From contig JADNRY010000114.1 in assembly GCA_015501585.1 (NCBI GenBank), positions 124,001 to 188,000 on the forward strand: a DNA stretch of 64,000 nucleotides, given 5' to 3'. Under the pieces are notes generated by a model. It was not told the DNA's origin. It made no database searches and saw only the letters and a program-made list of their open reading frames with translations. The translations under genes were made by a program, and so were the position numbers. The stretch's first letter is position 1. Each line of letters opens with the position of its first letter. The stretch comes from Rhodocollybia butyracea. Lineage: Eukaryota > Basidiomycota > Agaricomycetes > Agaricales > Omphalotaceae. Shown here in pieces: positions 1 to 11,289 of the stretch.

Positions 1-1
1 T

Positions 2-960
2 GATCTGGTGGAAGGTGCTGAGCCCCTGCTTGGTCACCTTTACCCTCTTTCTCTGACAGAGCAGCAGGCTCTTTGCAATTTCCTGGACAAGCAACTCACT
101 ACCGGTGTCATTCAACCTTCTTCACGGTGCTCCGGTCCTCTTGGTACCAAAGAAGGATGGTAAACTTTGGCTTTGTGTGGACTTCCGAGGATTGAACATG
201 ATTACCAAGAAGGATTGCTACCAGGTGCCTATAATTTCGGATCTTTTGGATGCTCTGAAAAAGACTAAAATCTACACCAAACTTGACTTGGCTCACGCCT
301 ACCATCTCGTCCAAATTGCCAACGGCGACAAATGGAAAACTACCTTTCAGACCCAATGAGGTTCCTATGAATGGTTAGCTATGCCTTTTGCTCTTACTAA
401 TGCTCCCGCAGCTTTTCAAAGGTTCATCAACTACACATTCTCCAACATGTTCAATGTCTGAGTTATAGTTTACCTGGAAGGCATCCTCATCTACTCCAAC
501 AATTCAGAACAGCACTTGAAACATGTTCCCGAAGTCCTTTGGTGGCTCCATGCAAATGGCCTTTTTCTCAATCCTGCGAAGTGCTTTTGGTTGGTCAATA
601 CGGTCAAATATCTCGGTTACATTCTCTCTCCAGCAGGATTGACCATGGCCAAAGATAAGGTTAAAGCTATTGTTGACTGGCCAGTTCCCTGTAAAGTCAA
701 AGACATCCAATCTTTTCACAAAAACGCTACAAGGAACAAACTGATCAGAAACACATTCCCCATCCTGAATTCCTGATTGGATCCGAGGTCTTTATTCTGG
801 CAAAACACATCTGAACTACTTGGCCAACCAAGAAGTTTGCCAAAAAGTATCTTGGTCCTTTCAAGGTCCTTGAGCGCTCCTGCTCCCTTTCGTACAAGGT
901 CCAACTCCCGGACTACCTTTGCCAAATCCATCCAGTTTTCCATGTATAACAACTTGAACT
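2..960 (+). pseudogene. Ty3/gypsy pol fragment, RT fused to integrase C-terminus by internal deletion
   Basis: Reverse-transcriptase motifs are readable: VPKKDGKLWLCVDFRGLN near 150-200, then YTKLDLAHAYHLVQI near 275-315 (first catalytic Asp present), AFQRFINYTFSN near 410, and IVYLEGILIYSNN near 465-505. The last is the normally invariant YxDD box with DD changed to EG, so the enzyme is dead. A frame change occurs near 120-127, with in-frame stops at 357-359 and 459-461. At about 718 the RT/RNase H reading (KDIQSF) jumps directly to the integrase C-terminal region (QKRYKEQ, LGPFKVLE, IHPVFHV, 720-950), so RNase H and the integrase core are missing. The fragment starts outside the window and is followed by a foldback element at 998. 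Confidence 0.9.
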
Positions 961-997
961 TTCGATTCCAAATTGGATTCAGTCACCTCCCCCACCA

Positions 998-1200
998 CAT
1001 CAGGAAAAGTCGTTTTTGCCTAGGTGACCCCAGAGTGGCCTAAAGCAAATAGGTTTGCCCAGGTTTGCCTAAGGAATCCTCAAGAGCCTTGACTGGCAAG
1101 GGACAAGCCCAAATTCCTAGGATGCCATAGGATTCATAGGTCACCTAGTTTGCTTTAGGCCACTCTGGGGTCACCTAGGCAAAAACGGCTTTTCCTGATG
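998..1200. mobile_element. Foldback MITE-like element, copy A1
   Basis: About 203 bp bounded by CATCAGGAAAAG and its inverse CTTTTCCTGATG. Inside each end is GCCTAGGTGACCCCAGAGTG in inverted orientation, so the whole element folds on itself. The centre holds CCTAGG and TTTGCCCAGG motifs. It is a short version of the elements at 4137-4509 and 17281-17495, which are near-identical in the arms. No coding capacity. No clear target duplication: flanks are CA and TG. Confidence 0.85.
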
Positions 1201-1202
1201 TG

Positions 1203-1585
1203 GCGCCGCATGATGGCCACTGTCCTCTTCTCCCTTTCCTTCCTTGCCTGTTCTTTGGCTGCCAACTGCTTACCTTTTGGCTTGGTGATTTTGTTTGCCT
1301 CAATGGCCTTCATGTTCCGCCTGGCCTGTTTGGCTGCCTTCTCTCTTGTGGCCTTCTTGGCTTCCTCCCTCTTAGCCTTCTTGGCCGCCGCTCTCTCCGC
1401 CTCCCTCTGCCGCTCCTCTTGGCTTTCGCCGCCACGGCCGCCTCCTGCCTCTTCTTCTCTTTTTGCGCAGCCCGTTTGGCCACCTTTTTGTCAACAAGTG
1501 CCTTCACCTTGGCAGCTTCTTCCTCGGCCTTGCAGAACTCCTCGTTGGAGTTGTTGGATGTGTGTGAGTTAGCGCAGGATGGCAT
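1203..1585 (-). pseudogene. Lys/Ala/Glu-rich coiled-coil protein fragment with a frameshift
   Basis: The minus strand opens with ATG at 1583-1585 (MPSCANSHTSNNSNEEF) and gives a charged helix rich in K, A, E and R. Near 1426-1430 the frame must shift by one base to keep the same composition (ESQEERQREAERAAAKKAK and onward), continuing to the edge of the foldback element at 1200. The composition suggests a coiled-coil nucleic-acid-binding or gag-associated protein, but I do not recognise the family. It is truncated at its C-terminus by the element at 998-1200. Confidence 0.5.
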
Positions 1586-1783
1586 GGTAGGAAGGCGAAA
1601 TGATGGGGGTACTTACTAAGCAATTTTGGATTTTGGCATGGCATTATATACGCAGGCGCTTAAACTCTATTGATCACGGGAACAGCATTGGAAATCTTGG
1701 TGATGTTCTAGAACTTCAACATGAAGGCGGATTCCAAGGGTAGGGAGACTTTCTGAAGGCCTCTGCAAACAACAGATCTATCT

Positions 1784-1922
1784 TGACAAGTAGAGAGCAC
1801 AGTTCATCACCTTGGTGCACATGAACTCTCTCTGCTTTGTCCACACTCCAGTCCTGACAGGTATAGAGCACAGTTCATCACCTTGATGCACATGAACTCT
1901 CTCTGCTTTGTCCTCACTCCAG
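1784..1922. repeat. Two-copy tandem repeat, period 71 bp
   Basis: GAGCACAGTTCATCACCTT starts at 1795 and again at 1866, followed in both copies by TGCACATGAACTCTCTCTGC and TTTGTCC(A/T)CACTCCAG. The copies differ at a few bases. No gene is seen here. Confidence 0.8.
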
Positions 1923-1929
1923 CATGCTT

Positions 1930-2695
1930 CAGTGTCTCTCTTCTGGCTTACAGACTATTTGAACAAGCTGAACCCCAGCTTCAAAACACATTTTATTTCT
2001 TGTTAATATCATCCTTTGCTGTTGAGCTATTCACAGTTAAGTTGCAGCCTACAACGTGACACATCATTGTCACATGACTTTTGGGATATCGTTCTGACAG
2101 GAATTTTGAGGAGAATCCAATGAAATTTTTGCCAAGGCCATTGGATGAGCCATTCACATCATATGATTACTTTGATCCATTCAAAGTCTTGGCCAAATCT
2201 ATCTTTGTCTCTTGAACATCATCTTGGGACTATTTGGCGTGACAAGGGTCTAGCTAATAGCTATACCGCACGCCCCACTTCATCTTCAATTCTGATATCG
2301 GTCCGAGGCATACTTTGTCAATATATACCTTTCAGATACCGATTGGATACCTTTGGTCTTGCACAATCTTAACAGTGCCATCCATAGTGGATGATACCAC
2401 CATGGATGCATTGATCTGAGGATAATACCCAGTGGATGGCACCACCACAATTTTCAATTGAGTGGATGCATCCAAGATTTAGGCCATATTAGGGCAATTC
2501 TTGACACTGGCAGGGTATTTATCCTAATTCCTGGACTTTGTCATCTATCATATTCATTATACTTACTATGGAACAGTCTTCTCACTTGTTACTATCTATG
2601 GAACAATCTCTCTTGCTGTAACTACTGATATGTGAACTAGTTGTACTATCTATATCCTGCCCACTCACCATTGCTTTATTATTGTGCTCTTGTCT
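1930..2695. other. No gene seen
   Basis: AT-rich sequence with frequent stops in all frames. A loosely repeated GTGGATG(G/A)(C/T)ACCACCA motif occurs near 2385-2475. Nothing else could be supported. Confidence 0.5.
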
Positions 2696-2704
2696 ATTCT
2701 TACT

Positions 2705-2982
2705 AAAGATGGACACAAGTCCCGGTTAAACTCCGGTACTGGGGGTTTAACCCGTGGGAATACCTGCGCACCTGCGACCGGTCAGTCCCGGTACCGGTTC
2801 CCACGGGTGTGCACCCGGTCACAGGTTAACCTTGTTCAAGTTTTATGCAGGTAAACAGCCAGTTTACCTGCATAACACTGGGACTAACTGGTTCCGGTAC
2901 CGGTTCCCACAGGTGTGCACCTAGTCACAGGTCGCACATTTTTTGCACCAGTTACCGGAACCGGGACTCGTGCCCATCCTTA
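2705..2982. mobile_element. Non-autonomous MULE-like element, copy M1, with 9-bp TSD
   Basis: A 278-bp element with inverted ends AARGATGGACA / GCCCATCCTT. It is flanked by the 9-bp direct repeat ATTCTTACT at 2696-2704 and 2983-2991. The interior is built from inverted GGTACCGGTTCCCAC and CCCACGGGTGTGCACC motifs. A 9-bp duplication is typical of Mutator-like elements, but no transposase is present, so the superfamily is inferred. The sister copy at 15062-15377 shows the same organisation. Confidence 0.8.
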
Positions 2983-2991
2983 ATTCTTACT

Positions 2992-4136
2992 TACTTACCT
3001 TGTGCTCCATTCCACTCTCGTCTTATTGCTCTCGCTCCATCTGTGAATGCTTCATGCATTGTACTTATCATTAACTTGCTGGACTTGCATTTAAGCTTGT
3101 ATGTACTTGTGGAATATCAAACTGTGTTTTATCTGTCTGTGTCTGTGTCTGGACCTTTGTCTCCCTTGTGTCTGTGTGACCAAGGCCTACTAACAGTGTT
3201 GTGTACACTGTCTGCTTTATCGATCAACCTCTAATAGGTTATGGGCCCTGAGCCTAACCATTGACCCCACCATTCCAGACACCATTTTTGATGTCACAGC
3301 AGCCCAGCTCATCAAAACCATCCACACAAGCTTCAGCCACAACTAAGCCAGTTGCCGCCACCAACCCAGAACTCCCTTGCGCCCTAAGACCACATCTTTG
3401 CTAAACAGTTATCTAAACAGCTAGTTGGAAGACAGCCAAACCGAGTTTTAAGATATTGACCTAAACACTCATTAACCATGCAGCTTTGACAACAGTGAAG
3501 AGTTGAAACACATACTTAAGACGGCCGACCCTTTCGCTCCCGTGGGTTCAGTTCTTCACCTTCTACAAGAACAAGTTCCCAAATATTGCCTGCATTCAAG
3601 ACAGGATCAACAAATGGCGGATGCAAATTACTATTACTAACTTGAAGATTTGAAAAAAGAGTCACAAAAAAATGACATACAGATCATAAGAAAACAGTTT
3701 ATCTTCCTCTACACGCCATGCTTCCACTCGGTCACTAAGTGCAACCCAAGAGGTCTCTTGTGCAACAACGGTATACATCTGTGTGAATACTTCATCTCTG
3801 CATCAGTGCGCAGTGTCTCATACATGTCAGAATGCTCTCAGGTGTATGCAACATGTCCAGGAGTCGAGGAAAACTCCACTACTAGATGTTCCCATGCATC
3901 CCGATCAAACGCAAATCAATGTATAACCCGTTTGAATTTGGCATGTGTCTTTTCCAGCTGCAATGAACGCTACTATGTATCATATGGTCACTTACTGTAG
4001 CCGCATGAGTGTTATTCCTTCAATCATCCATTGAGCGACTGTCCCAACTGCCACATTTTCGCTTGAAATGGAGACCATTTCTTCTGAACAAAAAAATGCA
4101 TCTGCGAGGCCTTGAAGAGTTGGGCACTTCAGGCAA
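2992..4136. other. No gene seen
   Basis: Contains short open stretches (for example 3650-4000 on the plus strand) but none with recognisable domains, consistent codon use or splice structure. I saw no repeat of note. Confidence 0.5.
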
Positions 4137-4509
4137 CATCAGGAAAAGCCATTTTTGCCTAGGTGACCCCAGAGTGGCCTAAAGCAAACTAGGTGACCTA
4201 TGAATCCTATGGCATCCTAGGAATTTGGGCTTGTCCCTTGCCAGTCAAGGCTCTCGAGGATTCCCTAGGCAAGCCTAGGTTTGCCCAGGTTTGCCCAGGT
4301 GCTCCTGGGGAACACCTGGGGAACACCTGGGCAAACCTGGGCAAACCTAGGCTTTCCCTGGGTTTGCCTAGGATACCCTAGGGAGTCCTCAAGAGCCTTG
4401 ACTGGCAAGGGACGAGCCCAAATTCCTAGGATGCCATAGGATTCATAGGTCACCTAGTTTGCTTTAGGCCACTCTGGGGTCACCTAGGCAAAAACGGCTT
4501 TTCCTGATG
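4137..4509. mobile_element. Foldback MITE-like element, copy A2 (longest A-type copy)
   Basis: A 373-bp near-perfect palindrome. The left arm starts CATCAGGAAAAGCC and the right arm ends GGCTTTTCCTGATG. Arms of about 145 bp pair through GCCTAGGTGACCCCAGAGTG and CCTATGAATCCTATGGCATC. The centre is a run of TTTGCCCAGG, CACCTGGGGAA and CCTGGGCAAA units. Flanks AA on the left and AA on the right fit a 2-bp target duplication, as at 16288-16664. Because of the symmetry the same short peptide can be read on both strands, which is an artefact. Confidence 0.9.
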
Positions 4510-4559
4510 AACCACATATTTGGTCTTATTAGTCTGCACTTTTGTTACATTGACCTTGC

Positions 4560-5178
4560 TAAAAAGACCCAAAAACCTAGGCAAAACCTGGGCAGCTAGG
4601 TCTTGACCTTGGGATTTAGGTCATGACCTGGGAATTAGGTCATGACCTAAAAAATTAGTCATGACCTAGGTCAGGTTGGTCTTTTCCTGGGGTAGGTAGG
4701 TCATGGCCTGGGGTGAGATAGGATATGGCCTAGGTGGGGCAGGGCATGGTCTAGGTGAGGGAGGGGATGGTCTAGGTGAGGGAGGGGATGGTCTAGGAGG
4801 GGGAGGGTATAGTCTAGGAGGAGGAGGTTATGGTCTAGGAGGGGGATATATATTTAGTTTAAGAGGTGAAGGGTGAGAGTGGAGGATGGTGAGATAGAGA
4901 ATATAAGCAAGAATGAAATATCATAGAATCATGACAAGAAATGTGTAGTAACATATTGGGATTATTGGGATTTTTTACATATCTGTAGATTATGACAAGA
5001 TCAAGCTAAGTCACAGTGCCCTGTTCTGGGTTGTCAGGCAAGAATGTGACTTACCTGACCTAGCTGATTCAGGTCATGACCTACTTTTTTAGGTCATGAC
5101 CTACTTTTTAGGTCATGACCTGGGTGAACTAGGTCATGACCTGGATGAACTAGGTCATGACCTACCTGGACTAGGTCT
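4560..5178. repeat. TAGGTCATGACCTA palindrome arrays around a G-rich repeat
   Basis: Two clusters of the palindrome AGGTCATGACCT (4600-4680 and 5065-5165) flank a purine-rich stretch at 4730-4850 with about 20-bp GGGATGGTCTAGGTGAGG units. The ends read AAGACC and GGTCTT in inverted orientation. The layout resembles another foldback element, but no target duplication could be set. Confidence 0.55.
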
Positions 5179-5715
5179 TGCAGTGGATGAGGTCAAAGCT
5201 GTTTTTATTTCCAAATAAGGCAATTTTCAAACACCTTGACCGGTTTTATGTTTTTTTAATAGAGTTAGATACATTTGGAAATTTTTATAAATTACTATAT
5301 TAGGCAATTTTATTTCAATAGACTTTTATTTCTTAATTAGGCAATTTCAAAACTTTTGCAGTGGATGAGGCCAAAGCTGTTTTCATTGCCTAATTGAGAA
5401 GTGACAAATTTGCAGTGGATGAGGTCAAAGCTGATTTCATTACTTATTTGAAAAATGACAAATCTTTTGCAGTGGATGAGGTCAAAGCTGTTTTCACTAC
5501 CCAATTAAGAAATGACAAAACTGAACACACAAACTGTGTACACTCTTTTCCTAAGGACAATAGCTTGTGGTAGACATCCAGACCTTTTGTTTATACACAG
5601 AATAGGTTGCTCACCTAAAATGAAGCCAATCCTGTGGTGGGAAGGGGCTGGATTGCAAAATATCTTTTGGATAACCTTTGATTGTAGTGGATGAGGCCAA
5701 AGCTGTATGCCCATA
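5178..5715. repeat. Interspersed GCAGTGGATGAGG repeats
   Basis: The 22-base motif beginning GCAGTGGATGAGG(T/C)CAAAGC recurs near 5178, 5358, 5412 and 5468, and as a GTAGTGG variant near 5682. Three copies are spaced 54-58 bp apart and each is followed by TTTTCATT(G/A)CC-like sequence. The last copy is inside the left arm of the large inverted repeat. Confidence 0.7.
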
Positions 5716-6830
5716 AAAGGAAATCAATGAAAAGTGTTGAGTCTAAAGATTGCTTGATATAACATGCAGATTGGGATGGATAAGTGTGATCCTTTTCATC
5801 CCCTGATGCCCTGATGTGCTGTCTACCCTTTCTGAGTCTCAGATATATTTAGATGGCCACTGGGAGATCAGTCTTTATTGATCTTTGAACTTTCTCATCA
5901 AAAACCCTCATTTTTTCGAAATCAGAGGATAAGTATCAGAGCATCCAGGGCAGGGTGGGCCACAGGCTTCTAGGACATTGTACCCTGGTATGATAGGTAC
6001 ATTTAGACGACTCAGGAGTAGCTTATACTGTCCTGGGAGAGTGGGTAATAATTGATCTCTGTATATGTATGCATAAATTTCGCTTTTTGGACCATCAAAT
6101 CATTAATAGAGGCAGCTGTAGGCAAGGGATTGAGGAGAAACTCGAGTAATAGTGTATCAGGACTTGATATAGCATGTCTATAAAAAACATTCTCACTATC
6201 TGAAGTTCAAGATGTGATGATAAGTTTGACACAAGTATCAGACACTTAAGAACCCAGGAGTACTGGTACATCAAGATAAGGGAAGGGGTTATCAGGAAAT
6301 GGTTCTGATATCAATCTATGTATTCCTAGCATGCTATATGCCAAGCTAGACAGTCTTCTCTTGCCTAATGCTCCCACTATTAATGATTTAACAGGCAAAA
6401 AAGCGAAATTTATGCCTAATTAGACAGGTATCACTTATTATCCACTCTCCCAGGACAGTATAGGCTACTCCTGAGTCGTCTAAATGTACCTATTATACCA
6501 GGGTACAATGTCCTAGAAGCCTGTGGCCCACCCTGCCCTGGATGCTCTGATACTTATCCTCTAATTTCGAAAAAATGAGGGTTTTTGATGAGAAAGTTCA
6601 AAGATCAATGAAGACTGATCTCCCAGTGGCCATCTAAATATATCTTAGACTCAGAATGGGTAGACAGCACATCAGGGCATCAGGGGATGAAAAGGATCAC
6701 CCTTATCCATCCCAATCTGCATGTTATATCAAGCAATCTTTAGACTCAACACTTTTCATTGATTTCCTTTTATGGGCATACAGCTTTGGCCTCATCCACT
6801 ACAATCAAAGGTTATCCAAAAGATATTTTG
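5656..6830. repeat. 1.17-kb inverted repeat with arms of about 450 bp
   Basis: Left arm 5656 to about 6112 and right arm about 6375 to 6830 are reverse complements with few differences over the outer 390 bp. Examples are GGATAACCTTTGATTGTAG at 5668 against its inverse near 6807, and ACCCTGGTATGATAGGTAC at 5982 against its inverse near 6490. Pairing weakens inward but resumes at ATAAATTTCGCTTTTT near 6075. The loop is about 260 bp. A transcript would form a long hairpin. The junction with 6831 onward interrupts what looks like LTR-retrotransposon sequence. Confidence 0.9.
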
Positions 6831-6839
6831 TTAGTACAA

Positions 6840-7144
6840 ACACATGTACAATAGCACAAGCAGTAGAACCAGAAATTGGATTGACATTGAAATCGAGATA
6901 TGAGGACTGGAGTCTTGTGAAAATCAAATGTAATATTTACTCTCTGATGTACATGTACTGTCCACTGTCTCACAAGCATTGGAAGTTGGAATGCCTGCCT
7001 GTTAATCCTGCTACGGAGTTAATATTCAGAGCTGTGTTACTTGCAAGGATTGAGATACCCAATGTATCATTGACAGACTTAGCCACCAGTCGGCCTGGGA
7101 CCTCATGTTGAACTGAGGACAGTTCGTATTTAGTAAGGGGGAGA
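6840..7144 (+). pseudogene. Possible 3' end of an LTR retrotransposon reading frame plus polypurine tract
   Basis: An open frame ends at 7109-7111 (reading LARIEIPNVSLTDLATSRPG before the stop). About 20 bp later comes AGTAAGGGGGAGA (7132-7144), a convincing polypurine tract, directly followed by TGATACGCCC at 7145, a plausible LTR start. The 5' part is replaced by the large inverted repeat. I cannot name domains in the remaining 80 or so residues, so the coding call rests on context. Confidence 0.4.
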
Positions 7145-8500
7145 TGATACGCCCAAAACCCTTTTGGCCCTAGAATACTGTTTTTTTGGCATTTCTGCAG
7201 TGTACATAGTATCTGGAAGTCATTGGGAGTGCTACCCATGATCTCTAGTTACTGAAACCCACCCTCAAACCCTGTAGTCTCATATGTATCTGTCTTGTCT
7301 CACATATCCAGAAGGATTGATCAGTATGCAGTGCTCCATCTGATAAAGCATGCAAGAGACTATGGTCTGGACCTTGTGTATCAATGTGTTTCGCTTGAAT
7401 CCAATGTAATACAAGCTCCTCCAACCTCTATTTGCTCAGAATTGTGATATATGCACTTCTCACTATATGTTAATTCATCCCCTGCTTGACAACTCTGAAA
7501 GAAAAGGAGTTTGTTATGTATATTTGGTTCCCTGAGGTCTATTCAATGGAAATACACTAGAAGCACTCCCAGTAATATTTGTAGCATTTGTGCAGCACCA
7601 CTTCACGAGTTATGAAGGCTGTATCCATTACTACTTATAATATTGGGATTAGAAGAGAACCTCTTTAGAAAGGTGTCACGCATGCGAAATATGATTGCGG
7701 CGGCATTTGGAGAACTCAATAGATATACTAGAGAGTCCAAATCCGAAGTCCCGAGTCGTGCCGATGTCCGGAAGTGGTTGAAATACGGAGATCTTGCTAT
7801 AACTCCGAAATTAGGTCACTATTTGTTTAAGCCGAACATGAGCTAACACCGCCGTTCCCCTGCATCCTCTGTGGTACTTTCGAGATAGGACAGTGTCCCT
7901 AGACCCTCTAGCATCGCTATAACCGAGTACGAGCATTTATAGAAGCTTGTTGTCCCTTCCCAAGTACAGGGAAGAGTGATAATCTCCAATTTCGGAGTGT
8001 TGATTTGAAATTTGAATTGAAATATAATAGAAACATGAAACTCGGCTCGTTAGAAGCTAGAGAGTGGTTTGACACACCCTTAAGTGGTCTGTGCATACTA
8101 CACAGCCGCGTTCCTGCTCTATATAATGTAGCCCAGATTGATAGTTGATCCCCAGGTTTAGATTCCCCCCTCACATTAGAGGCAGGGATTTCCTCCTCAC
8201 TTCACACAATTATATTATTAGTTTTGTTTGTTTTGCTTCAAGTTTAGTAAAGTTCAGTCCAGTAAAGTATTGTAGTTAGGCTGCAGTCAGAGCTCTGTCT
8301 GGGTAGACAACCTCTGGTCAGTGCTTTCTTGTATTATATAGCCTTCCGCCTCTCCCCCCCCTTTTTACCTTAGTTCTTGCATTCACCTTTCATTTCAAAG
8401 TTCAACTCTTTGTAATTTCACATTCCCCCTCTGAACTTAGAGTCTTTATTGTAGTTTAGTGGTAGGTGTTGATGGTTGGCTGTTTATGGGCCATTTCTCA
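7145..8500 (+). mobile_element. LTR-like sequence (solo or 3' LTR), right boundary uncertain
   Basis: Starts TGATACGCCC immediately after a polypurine tract. A TATA-like box (CTCTATATAATG) lies near 8115, followed by pyrimidine-rich sequence. No second LTR copy lies in the window, so the right end (perhaps CTCACA near 8495-8502) is a guess. A similar start, TGATACGGCC, occurs at 32772. Confidence 0.35.
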
Positions 8501-8532
8501 CACTTTCCGCTTAGCCACAGTAACGCCCTCTC

Positions 8533-8763
8533 ACCGGTACCGGGACTCGCCGGTCGCAGGTTTTACAGGTAAATCTGCCGGTACATGCACAAAATCATGA
8601 ATACCTGCAGGTTTACTTGCAGAAATCACCCAAGAAGGTGACCTGTGACAGGGTCTAACCCGTGGGAACCGGTACCGGGACCCGCCGGTCACAGGTTACC
8701 AGGTATTCCCACGGGTGTTACTCGCAGGTACCGGAATCTAACCGGAAGTCATGTCCATCCTTA
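8533..8763. mobile_element. MULE-like element, copy M2, left-truncated
   Basis: Shares ACCGGTACCGGGACYCGCCG and the following 200 bp with the element at 15062-15377. It ends GTCCATCCTTA at 8763 followed by ATTTCAACT, very close to the 9-bp target ATTTCTACT of the sister copy. The left end is missing, so no duplication can be checked. Confidence 0.75.
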
Positions 8764-9117
8764 ATTTCAACTATAGTTCTGAACCCACTATTAGTGGTTC
8801 AATCTAGTTAAACCAGGTTTAACCATGGTTTAACCATGGCAACCATTGTCTGAGAAATTTTGGGTCAATCTAGTTAAAGCCAAATCTCTTGTTAATTTGC
8901 ACTGTTATATTGATCTACACATTATGCTTACCTTGATCTTGCTAATCTACACTTGTTTCTATTGTACTTATATTACTTATCTTTGTTTGCACAATAGTCC
9001 GCCTTTTGTGCGATAATGGAAGTGGACTACTATTCAATCTTGGGATATCATACTAGATGTATCAATGAGAATGAGAACAAGAGTGGAGCAAGCAGGACTG
9101 TTTGGTCACATCATTTC
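8764..9117. other. No gene seen; short GGTTTAACCATGG palindromes
   Basis: Contains overlapping palindromes AACCATGGTT near 8820-8845. Otherwise featureless AT-rich sequence. Confidence 0.5.
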
Positions 9118-9700
9118 ACATATAAAATATAGGGTCCTCTCTTCCTGGGCCAATTGGGCCAAAAGTCTGTAATCTAGTTAGGGGTGAGATACATTGACTG
9201 AGTCTATACTCGGAATCAAGTATCGAGTTTGACGGGGGATCTGCCTGTGATTTGGTCAGTCCCTACTCGTCTCTGGGAGGTATCTCCGAGGTACTGAAGT
9301 AGTGGTGGTGGTTGGGAAGAAAGAGATCTCTGTTGTCTCAGTATGAGTACGTAGATTATATACTGTAAAGATACTTAGATAATATGACGAGTTTCGCGCA
9401 TGAAGCTCGACAGGGGAGCACCCTGGGCATATGATAAAATTGTAGTGGAGACTACAGAGAGCAATCTCACAGATATGATATAGGGTCCTCTCTTCCTGGG
9501 CCAATTGAGCCATAAGTCTGTAATCTAGTTAAGGGAGAACCCTGGGCATATGATAAAATTGTAGAGGAGGCTAGAGAGCGATCTCATTAATATGATATAG
9601 GGTCCTCTCTTCCAAGTCTGTGATCTAGTTAGGGGAGCTCCCTGGGCATATAGCTTGTAAAACTGTAGTGGAGGCTGCAGAGAGCAAGAGACACCGTTGA
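9118..9700. repeat. Degenerate tandem repeat, unit about 115-120 bp
   Basis: Units share ATATGATATAGGGTCCTCTC, CTGTAATCTAGTTAAGGG and CCCTGGGCATATGATAAAAT. Copies begin near 9410, 9530 and 9632. An older partial unit at 9118-9185 is separated by about 220 bp of other sequence. Later copies carry deletions. Confidence 0.8.
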
Positions 9701-9837
9701 AGAGCACCACAATTGAGTACTCAATCTTCGATGACTCAAAATCATGTGGACAGGATGCAGACGCCTAAGTACAATTCCAAATTACAAGACAGAAATTCAA
9801 GTCAGTGAAACCACTTAATAATATCAAAGACTGAACA

Positions 9838-9932
9838 GTTACGGGTCCACTAGGATTTTACGGGCAAAAAACAAAACTTTACGGGGCCAAAAAATGAAAC
9901 TTTACGGGGGCAGAAAATGCAACTTTACGGCG
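9838..9932. repeat. Short tandem repeat with TTTACGGG core
   Basis: Three to four units of (A)ACTTTACGGGG(C)CAAAAAATG, about 27 bp each. No function assigned. Confidence 0.7.
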
Positions 9933-10765
9933 GGTAATTCTTGTGCAATTTGAACAACCTAGTTCTCCTATCAGTTGAAGCTGACATAATGTTTCCAGCA
10001 ATTGTTGTGGCTCCTCAACACTTCTGGGTTCCATCCCTGTCCTCGTATTTTATTCAAACTTGCAAGCGCCGTTATCACACTCAGCCTATGTCTGCTCGAC
10101 GTTGGAAGCAATATCTCAAGCACTCACAGTTCACCATCTTTGTTCACGGAACTGACGCAGGAAGACCATTACCAATTGGTAATTCTCACAGCTTATGTTT
10201 TTCCACAGTCACGGTATAATTTGAAGGATTTAGATGTCTCAAATGAAACTTTGATGTACCAAGTCGGACTGTACCTATGAAATTTAGGTCTTGTTCCTTC
10301 AGATTTTGCTCACAAGTTGATCGGGTAATACTTTTCTGCTTCATCCAGTGAGTTGGTCGTGTAAAATAGGAGAGCGGAGTCTTGGTCCATTATCTCGCAT
10401 CACCCTCTCTGTGTCATTCCTCGGACTCGTAGAGATGGGCACAAATGAGTTGGCGAATATGATCTTCACCGTTGAATAGCTGTTGAAATTCTGATCAGAA
10501 TGATACCAAAAAGTAAGCAATTTGAAAATCAGGCGATAAATGCGCCATATTCGAATGTGTCATTCGTGGGACATTCGTTGAAGGTGTACAGCCACAAATA
10601 ATGGCCACAAAGTTATCAAAACTTGATAGAATTGTAGTTTTATGAGTTCTTGACCAAATTGCTCACTGTTTAGTATCCTTTTGAATGCTACTCAAGGCGC
10701 GCCTGAGAATTGCTTGTATAGAGCTAAATGAGAGTTTGGACAACGCAGATGTAGTTATTTTGAAC
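9933..10765. other. No gene seen
   Basis: Two overlapping 92-codon open stretches near 9941-10280 show no domain and no supporting splice signals. Nothing else was recognised. Confidence 0.45.
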
Positions 10766-10770
10766 TAATA

Positions 10771-10915
10771 GTTGTACCGCACCATCCGTAAGCCATAATA
10801 CGGCCGTATTTTGACTTTACCATACCGTCGTATATTACCGTACCGTACATAAACCGTGCAGTATTACGGTCAAAATATTCCGTACCGTATACGGTACGTA
10901 CGGTGAAGAGCCCTA
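10771..10915. repeat. CCGTATACGG-rich palindromic repeat, copy 1
   Basis: Dense TACCGTA/TACGGTA motifs in both orientations, including CGTACCGTATACGGTACG near 10880. Related blocks occur near 14962-15010 and 15897-16045, suggesting a dispersed foldback family. Confidence 0.6.
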
Positions 10916-11289
10916 AATGGCCCATACATTTTATACCCCCTATACTTCCTATGGGGTTGTGGATCTGCTGATGCACAGTCTTTATGTGACAACAAGTGAC
11001 AATGATATCATTTTATTACGCCATCAGATAGGCGTAGCGCCCATATAAAATATCTTGTTACGATTTTTGGATATTTTTTGGCAAATTACGCAAAGGCGCT
11101 AAGATGTACTTTCAGCGGTTCTGCAACCACGGGAATTTGGTCTGGACTTTTTTTTTGCCCCCAATCAAAAAAAAAATTATACTCAACGGCCTTGAGATCT
11201 ACTTTCAGGGGTTCTCTAACGACGGGGACTTCATACTTATGGACTTATGTACTTATACATTATACATAAGCGTACGAAACATATGAACA

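Noticed and set aside
1198..1619. Two overlapping plus-strand frames of 124 and 139 codons
   Set aside because: Antisense of the Lys/Ala/Glu-rich minus-strand frame, which has a good start and consistent composition.
1784..1922. Possible CRISPR-like direct repeats
   Set aside because: Only two copies with no spacers. Eukaryotic setting; an ordinary tandem duplication.
4193..4453. The same 62-codon peptide (MTYESYGILGIWA...) on both strands, and again near 17.3 kb
   Set aside because: It is a consequence of the near-perfect palindromy of the A-type foldback elements, not a conserved gene.
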